From: IDS-8 sp040902105
Lineage (GTDB): Bacteria > Pseudomonadota > Gammaproteobacteria > Steroidobacterales > Woeseiaceae
Direction of reading: 5' to 3'
Length of the DNA stretch: 64,000 bases
NCBI GenBank assembly: GCA_040902105.1
Contig: JBBDXW010000071.1
Location: forward strand, 1 to 64,000
Part shown: positions 26,093 to 33,795 of the stretch, one piece after another
Layout: each line of letters begins with the position of its first letter
How positions within the stretch are numbered: the first letter of the stretch is position 1
Notes under the pieces: generated by a model
What the model saw: only the letters and a program-made list of their open reading frames with translations
The model's database searches: none
What the model was told of the DNA's origin: nothing
Translations under genes and position numbers: made by a program

Positions 26093-26836
26093 ATGAAACT
26101 CCACATCCTGAGCGACCTGCACACCGAGTTCGCGGACTTCGTGCCGCCCGAAACGGATGCCGAAGCGGTGATTCTTGCCGGCGACATTGGTGTGGGCGTG
26201 GAGGGCGTGCGCTGGGCGGCGTGTCATTATCCCGTTCGGCCTGTGATCTATGTACCGGGCAATCACGAGTTCTACGGCCACGACATCGACTTGACCGCGG
26301 AGCTCGAAGCGGCAGCGCCGGACAACATCACGGTGTTGAGTGACGACGTGCTCGTTCTGGACGGCGTCCGTTTCCTTGGCAGCACGCTTTGGACCGACTT
26401 CAAGCTGCACGGGGAAGGCGAGGCCTGGTTTGCCCGCGAACGCGCCAGGCGATGCATGAACGACTTCGTCCGCATCAGACAGGGCGGCCACAAGTTTCGG
26501 CCGGAGGATTCGGTCGTGCTTCACGAGGCGAGCCGGGCATGGCTCGTGCGTCGACTCGAGCAGGCTTTCGATGGCCCGACAGTCGTCATTACGCATCATC
26601 TGCCTGCGTTGAAATCCATCGCGCCGCGCTACGCGAACGATCCCCTGAACCCGGCATTCGCGAGCCGGCTGGAGGGTGTGATTGAAAGATATCAGCCGAC
26701 ACTGTGGATTCACGGTCATACACACGATCCGTGTGACTACGAGCTGTTCCGGACCCGGGTTGTCTGCAACCCGAGAGGTTATCCGGGAGAGTACGGTCGC
26801 GCCGGTTTTAAACCTGATTTCACCGTCGTCGTGTGA
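26093..26836 (+). CDS. Calcineurin-like metallophosphoesterase A
   Basis: 247 residues from the ATG at 26093. All metal-binding blocks are present in order: SDLHTE, LAGDIGVG, VPGNHEFYG, ITHHLP and WIHGHTHDP. This is a complete two-metal phosphoesterase, cytoplasmic by lack of a signal peptide. Substrate cannot be predicted; members act on nucleotides, proteins or phosphodiesters. A second, unrelated-looking phosphoesterase follows seven bases downstream, so the two are probably one transcript. Confidence 0.88.
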   Translation: MKLHILSDLHTEFADFVPPETDAEAVILAGDIGVGVEGVRWAACHYPVRPVIYVPGNHEFYGHDIDLTAELEAAAPDNITVLSDDVLVLDGVRFLGSTLWTDFKLHGEGEAWFARERARRCMNDFVRIRQGGHKFRPEDSVVLHEASRAWLVRRLEQAFDGPTVVITHHLPALKSIAPRYANDPLNPAFASRLEGVIERYQPTLWIHGHTHDPCDYELFRTRVVCNPRGYPGEYGRAGFKPDFTVVV

Positions 26837-26843
26837 CGCACAC

Positions 26844-27647
26844 ATGTTCATCTGCGCCGCCGGCGACATCCATGGGGCCATGAATCGGCTCTACGACGAC
26901 GTCCTCGCCTTCGAGGAGGCTTTGGGCGTGCGTTTTGACTACGTGCTTCACGTCGGCGACTTCGGCATCTGGCCCGATCCCAACTGGGTAGACAAGGCCA
27001 CGCGCAAGCACGACGGCGCGGGGGACTTCCCGGTCTGGTTCGCCGAGAATCGTGCAACTCCTCGCCCCACAGTTTTCATCAAGGGCAATCACGAAGACTT
27101 TGTCTGGCTCGACGAGCAGCTCCAGGCTGGTCGGCACGAGGTTTTGCCGGGTCTGACATATCTGCCAAGTGGCGACGTCGTCGATATCGGCGAAAACCGT
27201 AACCGGATCCGTATCGGCGGCATCGGTGGCTGTCACGGTCCGTCCAACTACGAGCGTCGGTCTCGTGATCTACAGGGATTGGCCAAGCGTCATTTCACCC
27301 GCGACGAGTGCGAACGCCTGAGCAGCCACGGCGGTGTCGACGTGCTCCTCCTTCACGATGCTCCCGCCAGCGTCGAGTTTACCTGGAGACGCAAGGACGG
27401 TTCCGTCCGCCGCCGGTACCAGAGCGCAGCTGAAGGTCTTGCCCAAGCGGTCGCCCGAGCGCGCCCGCGGGTCTGCTTTTTCGGCCATCACCATACCAGG
27501 CTCGACGCCGAGATCGCCGGCGTTCCTTGCATCGGTCTCAACAAGGTGACGATGCCGGGCAACCTCCTGGCGCTCGACATACCTGCGCGAGGCCGCGGTT
27601 ACGAGATCCTGGGCGAATGGCCGCGTCGCGAGCAGGTCGCTTCCTAA
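26844..27647 (+). CDS. Calcineurin-like metallophosphoesterase B
   Basis: 267 residues from the ATG at 26844. The blocks are AAGDIHGAMN, VGDFGIWP, KGNHEDF, LLHDAP and FFGHHHTRLD. Large parts differ from phosphoesterase A, so this is not a simple tandem duplication. Ninety bases of it (27011-27100) recur in antisense inside the chimeric pseudogene near 23.8 kb, showing that a homologous copy took part in a rearrangement. No clear ribosome site precedes the start; translation may depend on the upstream gene. Confidence 0.87.
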   Translation: MFICAAGDIHGAMNRLYDDVLAFEEALGVRFDYVLHVGDFGIWPDPNWVDKATRKHDGAGDFPVWFAENRATPRPTVFIKGNHEDFVWLDEQLQAGRHEVLPGLTYLPSGDVVDIGENRNRIRIGGIGGCHGPSNYERRSRDLQGLAKRHFTRDECERLSSHGGVDVLLLHDAPASVEFTWRRKDGSVRRRYQSAAEGLAQAVARARPRVCFFGHHHTRLDAEIAGVPCIGLNKVTMPGNLLALDIPARGRGYEILGEWPRREQVAS

Positions 27648-27729
27648 GCTCCTGGGGTCGCGAGGAGATTGAGCCGAGCGCTCCCCGGAACTCTTCCTGA
27701 AAGGCATAGATTCGCGAATACCCCGAACC

Positions 27730-27758
27730 TTGAGGTTGTCTGGGTTTCGCTCTAGAGT
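27730..27758 (+). promoter_or_regulatory. Predicted promoter of the first DUF433/DUF5615 pair
   Basis: TTGAGG, a 17-bp spacer and TAGAGT. The ATG lies eight bases after the -10 box, so the transcript should start within about two bases of the start codon and be leaderless. The second copy at 60711-60739 has the same boxes and spacing. Confidence 0.6.
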
Positions 27759-27766
27759 CCGAAGTC

Positions 27767-27997
27767 ATGAAACACGACTGGCACGACCACATCGAAAGTG
27801 ATCCCCGGATTCTGCATGGCAAGCCCTGCATCAAGGGAACACGCATTCCGGCGGCATTAGTCCTCGGCTACGTTGCCGCGGGCCGATCCACGGATGACAT
27901 TTTGCGCGAGTTCCCGGATATTTCGGCTGACGACGTCATTGCATGCTTGAAGTACGCACGGGACTTGGCTGATTTCGACGCCGTCGCCAGCGCGTGA
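27767..27997 (+). CDS. DUF433 antitoxin
   Basis: 76 residues with a typical DUF433 layout: IESDPRILHGKPCIKGTRIPAALVLGYVAAG, then STDDILREFPDISADDVIACLKYARDL, where the C-terminal helices form a helix-turn-helix. It pairs with the PIN-like toxin whose GTG overlaps its stop (GTGA). No ribosome site is visible and the predicted promoter implies a leaderless message. A near-identical copy lies at 60748. Confidence 0.86.
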   Translation: MKHDWHDHIESDPRILHGKPCIKGTRIPAALVLGYVAAGRSTDDILREFPDISADDVIACLKYARDLADFDAVASA

Positions 27998-28362
27998 GCC
28001 TGCGTTTCTTTTGCGACCATTGCGTTCCCCGGGAGATCGCTGACGCTTTGCGGCAGTTTGGATGCGACGTCGAGCTGTTACGAGATCATCTTCCAACCCA
28101 CGCACCGGACACCGATGTTATCGCGAAGGCGCAGGAACTCGACAGCATCCTGGTTTCCTTGAATGGTGATTTCGCAGATATCGTGGCATATCAGCCGGAA
28201 GCCTATGGAGGGATCGTGGCCATTCAGCTTCATGATCATCCGGAGGTGATTTCCACGTTGATGGCAGGGTTAGGCCGATTCATTTCCGAGCACGCCGATC
28301 CGAACGACTACCGCGGAAAGCTCTTTATCGTCGAACCCCATCGGATTCGCATTCGTTCCTGA
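27994..28362 (+). CDS. DUF5615 PIN-like toxin
   Basis: 122 residues: RFFCDHCVPREIADALRQFG at the N-terminus supplies the first PIN acidic residue, HAPDTDVIAKAQELDSILVSLNGDF supplies the others, and the C-terminus follows the DUF5615 pattern. Predicted RNase, cytoplasmic, held in check by the DUF433 protein. The frame is intact, unlike its copy at 60975. It lies just before att-like module 3. Confidence 0.85.
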   Translation: MSLRFFCDHCVPREIADALRQFGCDVELLRDHLPTHAPDTDVIAKAQELDSILVSLNGDFADIVAYQPEAYGGIVAIQLHDHPEVISTLMAGLGRFISEHADPNDYRGKLFIVEPHRIRIRS

Positions 28363-28479
28363 TCGACGTACCGAGCAAACGACCGACGGCCGAGGCACCT
28401 TGTCCTGCGGACATCCGATGTTTGCCATCAAGACGACTGAAGAAACCGTCCCGACTTGGAAGTCGGTGAGCGAAATCCG

Positions 28480-28592
28480 CGCGTGAGATTTGCGTGATTG
28501 AGCTATGCGCCGTGATGCATCGTGCTGCAAATTGAGCAACGGACGTCCCGGTAACTGGTTGAAAAACATCGCCAGGAGCTTTCATCCGAAAG
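28480..28592. repeat. att-like module 3
   Basis: GCGTGAGATTTGCGTGATT, a CGTGATGCATCGTGCTGCAA hairpin region, GGACGTCCCGGTAACTGG and TTGAAAAAC. It is the only module directly followed by a recognisable tRNA-Phe 3' end, which makes it the best candidate for the right boundary of an integrated element. Confidence 0.8.
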
Positions 28593-28635
28593 CTGAAAAT
28601 CCGCGTGTCGTGGTTCGATTCCGCCCTGGCCACCA
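28593..28635 (+). repeat. Decayed tRNA-Phe 3' end (att site)
   Basis: Repeats positions 10-54 of the window (anticodon loop to CCA) but with two single-base deletions, one in the variable/T-stem region (GTGTCGTGG versus GTGTCGGTGG) and one before the acceptor strand. The similarity continues past the CCA into the region after the intact tRNA (CACCAATCCT then TCAAC). This is a duplicated attachment site, not a functional tRNA. Confidence 0.85.
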
Positions 28636-28679
28636 ATCCTGTCAACGATTTACGCGACTTCCGGAATCTGCCCAAACCC

Positions 28680-28735
28680 TTGCGTGAATTTCGCGCGAAC
28701 CCAGCTCACGGGCTTGTTACCGTTTCTTTCGCGTC
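28680..28735 (-). pseudogene. Remnant of an integrase 3' end
   Basis: The stretch GCTTGTTACCGTTTCTTTCGCG matches the 3' end of the integrase at 129-1211; read on the minus strand it gives RERNGNKP, nearly identical to CERNGNKP there. It lies at the same distance behind the tRNA copy. So a second element with a related integrase once sat here and has lost nearly all of that gene. Confidence 0.65.
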
Positions 28736-28751
28736 ACCCCCTGGACCGGGT

Positions 28752-29042
28752 TCAAGCGGCCAACGCCTTCAGCACCGATTTCGGATCGTGCTTGATCGCT
28801 CGCAGCAGGGCCCTCGCCGGGCCTGTCGGTTGGCGCCGACCCTGTTCCCAATTGCGTAGCGTTCCGACGTCCACGTCGAGAAGCCGCGCGAACTTCGGCT
28901 GGCTGAGCCCTGTCATGGCGCGGATCTCCTTGACCTTCTCGGCGTCCACGAAGAATTCGCGCGAGGGCGCCCGTTCGCCACGCCGGATTTCCTCATGCTG
29001 CTGCATGCTTTCCACGAGTCGCTCAAAAAGCCTCTTGTCCAT
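28752..29042 (-). CDS. HigA/NadS-type antitoxin
   Basis: About 96 residues from the ATG at 29042. The Xre helix-turn-helix is clear: KVKEIRAMTGLSQPKFARLLDVDVGTLRNWEQGRRQPTG, followed by the C-terminal RALLRAIKHDP motif common to antitoxins of RelE/HigB-like toxins. The gene follows the toxin gene by two bases, the reversed order typical of higBA. It should bind the palindrome upstream of the toxin gene. Confidence 0.85.
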   Translation of the reverse strand: MDKRLFERLVESMQQHEEIRRGERAPSREFFVDAEKVKEIRAMTGLSQPKFARLLDVDVGTLRNWEQGRRQPTGPARALLRAIKHDPKSVLKALAA

Positions 29043-29044
29043 CG

Positions 29045-29356
29045 TTACCACTCCGCGTTCATCTTACGTAGAACCGCCTTCTCCCTCGGCGTCAGATCGT
29101 CCTTCGTGCCCTTGCGGTAGATCAGGATCATCCGAATCTGCGCCTGTGCGACGACGTGGTAGTAGATCACGCGCACGCCGCCGCGTTTGCCGCCGCCTTC
29201 TACCCGCCAGCGCACCTTGCGCAACCCGCCAGTCCGGGTGATCAGATCACCGGCATCTGGACGGTGCGCCAGATGCTCTTGCAAGTCTGCGTACTCTTCA
29301 TCGCTGAGCAACTCCATTACGTCCGCAGTGAAGATCGGCGACTCGATGAAGACCAT
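29045..29356 (-). CDS. RelE/HigB-type toxin
   Basis: 103 residues from the ATG at 29356: MVFIESPIFTADVMELLSDEEYADLQ, GGLRKVRWRVEGGGKRGGVRVIYYHV and a C-terminal LIYRKGTKDDLTPREKAVL, the normal RelE-fold layout with basic residues along the RNA-binding face. It would cleave mRNA on ribosomes. No ribosome site lies before the ATG; a -10 like box ends six bases upstream, so the message may be leaderless. It is intact. Confidence 0.87.
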   Translation of the reverse strand: MVFIESPIFTADVMELLSDEEYADLQEHLAHRPDAGDLITRTGGLRKVRWRVEGGGKRGGVRVIYYHVVAQAQIRMILIYRKGTKDDLTPREKAVLRKMNAEW

Positions 29357-29366
29357 GCGGAGAGGG

Positions 29367-29399
29367 TACACCAATGACGTACTGTGCGTCAATGGTGTA
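29367..29399. promoter_or_regulatory. Operator palindrome upstream of the HigB/HigA-type genes
   Basis: TACACCAATGACG, a seven-base centre and CGTCAATGGTGTA: 13-base arms with one mismatch. On the minus strand TTGACG and TACCCT, spaced by 18 bp, fall into the two arms, so antitoxin bound here would block the promoter. Confidence 0.7.
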
Positions 29400-29584
29400 T
29401 AGGGGCCGCGCGGCGCGTGTCCAGTTCGGTTGTGCAAATCGGCGCGGTCGGAGCCCGAAAGGCGTTCCCATTATCGGTGGTTCGGCTGGAAAAAAGGCCA
29501 GAAAAAGGCGGGGTAACTTCCGGGGTAACTCGACTTTTCGGAACAGGACTTTATTCCTCCCATCAATCGGTTACGAGCGTAGTG

Positions 29585-29606
29585 CGATTCCGCCCCTGGC
29601 CCACCA
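29585..29606 (+). repeat. Short tRNA-Phe 3'-end fragment
   Basis: CGATTCCGCCCCTGGCCCACCA repeats the last bases of the tRNA-Phe gene with one extra C before ACCA. It is probably another attachment-site relic and marks the start of the next segment. Confidence 0.65.
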
Positions 29607-29697
29607 ATTAAAACAAGCAGTTAGCGTTGACACGCAACTCCCACTGACCTACGGTTACAGCATTTTTTGAGCCTGGGACACCCTCGATAGGAGCGTC

Positions 29698-29913
29698 ATG
29701 GCTCTGCAAGGCGAAATGCGGTTGGTCATTTGGGATGTGGAGCACGGAGCGTGCGCGATGCTCCAGCATGTCAACGGCACGTACGGCGGCAAACTCGCAA
29801 TGATCGACTCGGGATGCACGAATCAATGGCATCCCAGCACGTACATCAAGCATGATTTGCAACGCATCGCTCAAGGCATGAATGGTGTTAGCAGTGTCGC
29901 GTTTTCAAATTGA
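29698..29913 (+). pseudogene. Metallo-beta-lactamase-fold protein, N-terminal fragment
   Basis: 71 residues with a good AGGAG four bases before the ATG. MRLVIWDVEHGACAMLQHVNG followed by LAMIDSG and PSTYIKHDL matches the start of ComEC-like MBL-fold hydrolases. The zinc-binding HxHxDH motif should come later and is absent, because the frame stops and the next gene begins. It is a truncated copy left at the boundary. Confidence 0.6.
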
Positions 29914-29929
29914 AATCAGGGAAATCGGA

Positions 29930-30883
29930 ATGCGAAGTTTGTGTACGCATTTACTTTTTGTGCTTATTTTCTCCGCCTCTAGTTGCAACACTGCGCCTAG
30001 CGATTCGGGATCTGAACCGATAGTGTCAAGGGAGGCGAGGGAAACTGGACCAGTAGATTCGGGAATTACGCCAGAACTTAGAGAGGTTGGTTCACGAGGC
30101 TTTTTTGCACTGGGGGGTCCGTTTGCAAAGTTCGATCCAAACCACTCATCTGTTGAGATATGGACCCCTAACGGACATAGCAAGGCTCCCGTCATAGTAT
30201 ACGCGCATGGCGGTGCCGGGTATCGCGAGGATGATCGCGCCCGAGTTGAGATGTTTCGCCGAAACGGGTTCGCCACGATATCTTTTGATTCCTACGAGAT
30301 GAATGGGTTTAACGATTGGAATTTTGTCACCCGAAAAGTCACCAATGGTGGCAAACAGGATATGATTTGGGGAGTTTTCAAAGGCGCAGTTGAGTATGCT
30401 TCAAAAAATGATGGTTGGGATAATCGAAACATTTTTCTGTATGGAGGTTCAAATGGCGGCCGGATCGTTTTGTATGCCGGTTCCGAAATAGAAAATGATC
30501 ACATCAGAGGCATTATCTCTGAAGCGCCAGCCGCCACTGGATTCACCCTTGGCGACTACAATATTCCCACGATCATTCCCTTCGGCAAGCTGGATAATTG
30601 GGCGGGTCGATCCGAAACGGATTATGTCTGGCAGAGAACCTACCCAAACTCGCCGATATCGATAGAAGATTGGGTGAAATCGCTTCAGGAAAAAGGGCGC
30701 CCAATCAAATTTATATTCTATGAAAACGCTGGGCACTTGTTGTTTGAAGGTCCGCTTGAGAAAGTTATCGTGCGCAGAGGCGACGCCATAGCATTTACAG
30801 CGTATCAAGGGGCGGGTGAAGGCGTGCTCGAACAATACGAGCATGATGTCATTACATTTGTGAAGAATAGTTTGGCGCATTGA
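29930..30883 (+). CDS. Alpha/beta-hydrolase lipoprotein
   Basis: 317 residues from the ATG at 29930 (AGGG upstream). The N-terminal MRSLCTHLLFVLIFSASSCN is a lipoprotein-like signal ending in a Cys. The body is a dienelactone-hydrolase-type alpha/beta fold: oxyanion region VIVYAHGGAGYREDD, nucleophile Ser in YGGSNGGR, acid in FGKLDNW and His in NAGHLLFEG. It should act in the periplasm or on the outer membrane on an unknown ester. Its base composition is clearly richer in A+T than the neighbours, which suggests a separate origin. Confidence 0.82.
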   Translation: MRSLCTHLLFVLIFSASSCNTAPSDSGSEPIVSREARETGPVDSGITPELREVGSRGFFALGGPFAKFDPNHSSVEIWTPNGHSKAPVIVYAHGGAGYREDDRARVEMFRRNGFATISFDSYEMNGFNDWNFVTRKVTNGGKQDMIWGVFKGAVEYASKNDGWDNRNIFLYGGSNGGRIVLYAGSEIENDHIRGIISEAPAATGFTLGDYNIPTIIPFGKLDNWAGRSETDYVWQRTYPNSPISIEDWVKSLQEKGRPIKFIFYENAGHLLFEGPLEKVIVRRGDAIAFTAYQGAGEGVLEQYEHDVITFVKNSLAH

Positions 30884-31092
30884 AAAAGAACCTATACCAT
30901 TAGCTTTCCAAGCAGTTATCCGGAAGCTGCCTTTCGGAGCTGCTCTCACAGGACCTTTGAAAGTACTATCCTCCGAAGGCGCCTCTCGGGCGCCGCAGTA
31001 TTCGCGCTCACGGTCGGCGAAGCCACCGGGGCAGAGACCGACCCGGTATTCGACGATGAGAGACGGCGCAACTATAGCTGGTAGGGCGTGCT

Positions 31093-32001
31093 GTGGCGGG
31101 ACGATTCGACAACCTCCGCGAAATCGAAAGCCTGGATCCAGAGCGCGACTGCCAGCGCATCATGCATCTCTCCTTCGGCTACGAGTTTTGCTGGGATTCG
31201 ACCAGGGCGCTTGAACTCGCGCTCTACCGTACCTACTGCGTGCCCAGCGTCTCAAGGCTGCTCGATCGTACCGGTGAGTTCTATCGGAATACGCAACGCC
31301 GGTACGACGACACGGCCATTCTCATCGCCGAGATGTGCGAGTGGGGCTATGAGCGCGGAAGAGGCCGGGAGGCGCTGGAGCGGATCAACTGGGCCCATAG
31401 CCATTTTACGATCTCCAACGATGACTTCCTTTACGTGCTCTCGACATTCATTTACGAGCCAATCCGCTGGGTCGACCGCTACGGCTGGCGACCGACCTGC
31501 CGTACCGAGAAACTCGGCTACTACTATTTTTGGCGTGAAGTCGGGACGCGAATGGGAATCGATAACATCCCGCTGACGTACGAGGCCTTCGAAAACTGGG
31601 CTCGCGCCTACGAACACCGGACGTTCCGCTTCACCGAGACTAACCAGAAGATCGGGGCTGCGACCCGCGACCTTTTCGCCTCGTGGTATCCGCGTCCGCT
31701 GGCGCCGGTCGTACGCTGGGCGATTCATGCCTTACTCGATGACGCTATGCTGCAGGCATTCGGGTTCCCACGCCCGTTGCCGGGTGCGCGAGGGCTGATC
31801 GGCGGCATTCTCAGGCTACGAGGGCGAATTGTTCGCTGGCTCCCGCCCCGGCGCAGGTCCAACTTCTTCACTGACCGCCGCAACCGGACGCACCTGCGGG
31901 GCTACGAGATTGCCTCGCTCGGACCCCCGCGGCTGGTCGCGGCGGAGAGAGAAAAGGAGGCTGAAACCCCGTCGCGGGAGGGCGAGGGAGTTGACCCGTA
32001 G
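31093..32001 (+). CDS. MpaB-type oxygenase (DUF2236)
   Basis: 302 residues from a GTG. The central part (CWDSTRALELALYRTYCVPSVSRLL, INWAHSHFTISNDDFLYVLSTFIYEP, GWRPTCRTEKLGYYYFWREVG) matches the oxygenase family that includes fungal MpaB and rubber oxygenases, which bind haem through conserved His and Arg. The C-terminal 60 residues are basic and poorly conserved. The membrane association known for MpaB is not obvious here. It stands alone; substrate unknown. Confidence 0.75.
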   Translation: MAGRFDNLREIESLDPERDCQRIMHLSFGYEFCWDSTRALELALYRTYCVPSVSRLLDRTGEFYRNTQRRYDDTAILIAEMCEWGYERGRGREALERINWAHSHFTISNDDFLYVLSTFIYEPIRWVDRYGWRPTCRTEKLGYYYFWREVGTRMGIDNIPLTYEAFENWARAYEHRTFRFTETNQKIGAATRDLFASWYPRPLAPVVRWAIHALLDDAMLQAFGFPRPLPGARGLIGGILRLRGRIVRWLPPRRRSNFFTDRRNRTHLRGYEIASLGPPRLVAAEREKEAETPSREGEGVDP

Positions 32002-32160
32002 TTCGACATGAGCACAGGCAACAATAAAGGCCTGGATGCCGCCCGCCGGTGGTTGCGCGTTCGTGCCCATGGTCGTGGCTGATTCGAACCCGACAGCGTC
32101 AGGCGCAGCAGAATCTCCTGATGCGGCGAGTTGCCGTGCGGATCCGCGTGCGAGCCCGTC

Positions 32161-33795
32161 TCACGGGCGATTTGCCTTAACTGAGTGCCCTTCTCCCTGG
32201 GGCACTAGCCCCGCGTGCCGGAGCTGCGATAGCAGGGGTTGCAGCGATTGTTCGTAGTGCTTCCAGCGGTTGACTGAATCCTTGCTGATAGCTTCTCTGA
32301 CTTGCGTCGCGCTCGCCGTCGCCACGAGCCTCTCCTGGGCGGCGTAATCCAGGTACTTGCGATCCCATGGCACACCGCAGTACTCGAAGATCCTTTCTGC
32401 ATTGACGTCGGGCCTGTCCACGAATTCCTCATACTCGACCGTCAGAATTCGCGTGCCAAAGAGCCTCAGCCAGTGCTGCATCAAGCGATGCCAGGCAATC
32501 AAATACGCCCCCATTTCGTCCAGTCTGTAACTGAACTGATAGAAGGGGTCGTTGTATAGCTGCTTGAGATTACTCAGGCAGGTGTCCATTGCGTTTCTCT
32601 GCGTGACTATGACCTTCGCACTTGGCAAGGCGAGAAGGATGAAACCGACATAAAGGAAATTCCGGGGCATCTTGTCGATGAACGTATCGGACGAGTCGAA
32701 AGCGGCCTTGTGTCTCGCGCTCTGAATGAAGGCCATACTCTTTTCGACATACCTCCGGCCGAGTTCACGATAGTCGACGTCTTTCGCCTCGACTCCGGAA
32801 AAATCCACGGTATGCCCGGTGTGGTCATGAAACATACGGGCCACTTCGTTGCCGAAAAACGGCAGCTCACCGGCAGCGAGCAGCTTCCCATTCGCCCCCA
32901 GTATCTGCTCGATGAGCGTGGACCCTGTCCTCGGCAGTCCCACGATGAATATTGGTGCGCAGTTCGTGTATCCGGAACCGGCCATTCTGTCGACATACTC
33001 GGAGTCGAACAGGTTCTCCAACTGCCGGAATGGCAGTGTGTCCCTTTCTACATCATAGCGAATGGACTCGCGCTTGAGACGGCATGCCTGCAACAGGCAA
33101 TCAAACGACTTTCCGTACTCTCCGGTATCCTCGTACTCTTTCGACAAAGCGAAGTTGATCAGCATTTTACCTTTCTTGTTTACGTTCCGGCTGACGCCAA
33201 CTTGCCGGAGTCTTCGAATGTGGTTGTCGGACTTCGTTTGTCGCTTCAATGAAGACAGCATCCAATGCGCCTTGCAATAAGCCGCGTCCAGGTCGATGCA
33301 CCTTTCCAGCGCCTTTACGGCTTCCTCTATGCGACCTTCAATTCGAAGTATGCTGGCATGGTTGCACCAGTGAGCTGCGTTGCGCGGATTGAGCTGGATT
33401 GCTCTTTCATACGCCGCTTTGGCGCTGTAGTGGTCCTCCGATTTGCCGAACAGGTCTGCCAGCAGCGCGAGCACCCGGTCATCCGTCACATCGAGGTCGA
33501 GCACCTTTCGGGCGTACAGAACGGACTGCCTATGATCCCCAAGGCGCAAGTGGACCTTGCTGAGCAGCAGCAGGCCATTGACGTGATCGGGGTAATGCGT
33601 GACCAGTTTCGACAATGAGGTCACGGCCTCATCGTAGTGATCGCCGTGCACCGCACACAGCGCTGACAGATAGAGCGCAACTCTATGCGTCGGCTTTCGA
33701 TTCAGTATTTCGTCGCAGATGCTCCGGGCCGGAGCATACTCCTTTCGTGAGTAGTGCTCCCGGGCCCTGGTTAGCAGCGTGCCCACATGATTCAA
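32161..33795 (-). CDS. TPR-sulfotransferase (544 aa)
   Basis: The N-terminal half has about five tetratricopeptide repeats (such as HYDEAVTSLSKLVTHYPDHVNGLLLLSKVHLRLGD). The C-terminal half is a sulfotransferase with the PAPS-binding loop VGLPRTGSTLIEQIL and the 3'-phosphate site around VIVTQRNAMDTCLSN. The start is a TTG overlapping the stop of the TonB-receptor gene (TTGA), so the two are translationally coupled. TonB receptor plus TPR-sulfotransferase is a recurrent pair in some gammaproteobacteria; the acceptor substrate is unknown. A second family member is at 62299. Confidence 0.85.
   Translation of the reverse strand: MNHVGTLLTRAREHYSRKEYAPARSICDEILNRKPTHRVALYLSALCAVHGDHYDEAVTSLSKLVTHYPDHVNGLLLLSKVHLRLGDHRQSVLYARKVLDLDVTDDRVLALLADLFGKSEDHYSAKAAYERAIQLNPRNAAHWCNHASILRIEGRIEEAVKALERCIDLDAAYCKAHWMLSSLKRQTKSDNHIRRLRQVGVSRNVNKKGKMLINFALSKEYEDTGEYGKSFDCLLQACRLKRESIRYDVERDTLPFRQLENLFDSEYVDRMAGSGYTNCAPIFIVGLPRTGSTLIEQILGANGKLLAAGELPFFGNEVARMFHDHTGHTVDFSGVEAKDVDYRELGRRYVEKSMAFIQSARHKAAFDSSDTFIDKMPRNFLYVGFILLALPSAKVIVTQRNAMDTCLSNLKQLYNDPFYQFSYRLDEMGAYLIAWHRLMQHWLRLFGTRILTVEYEEFVDRPDVNAERIFEYCGVPWDRKYLDYAAQERLVATASATQVREAISKDSVNRWKHYEQSLQPLLSQLRHAGLVPQGEGHSVKANRP

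Noticed and set aside
28593..28635. A second functional tRNA-Phe
   Set aside because: Only the 3' part is present and it has two single-base deletions; there is no D arm or 5' acceptor strand.
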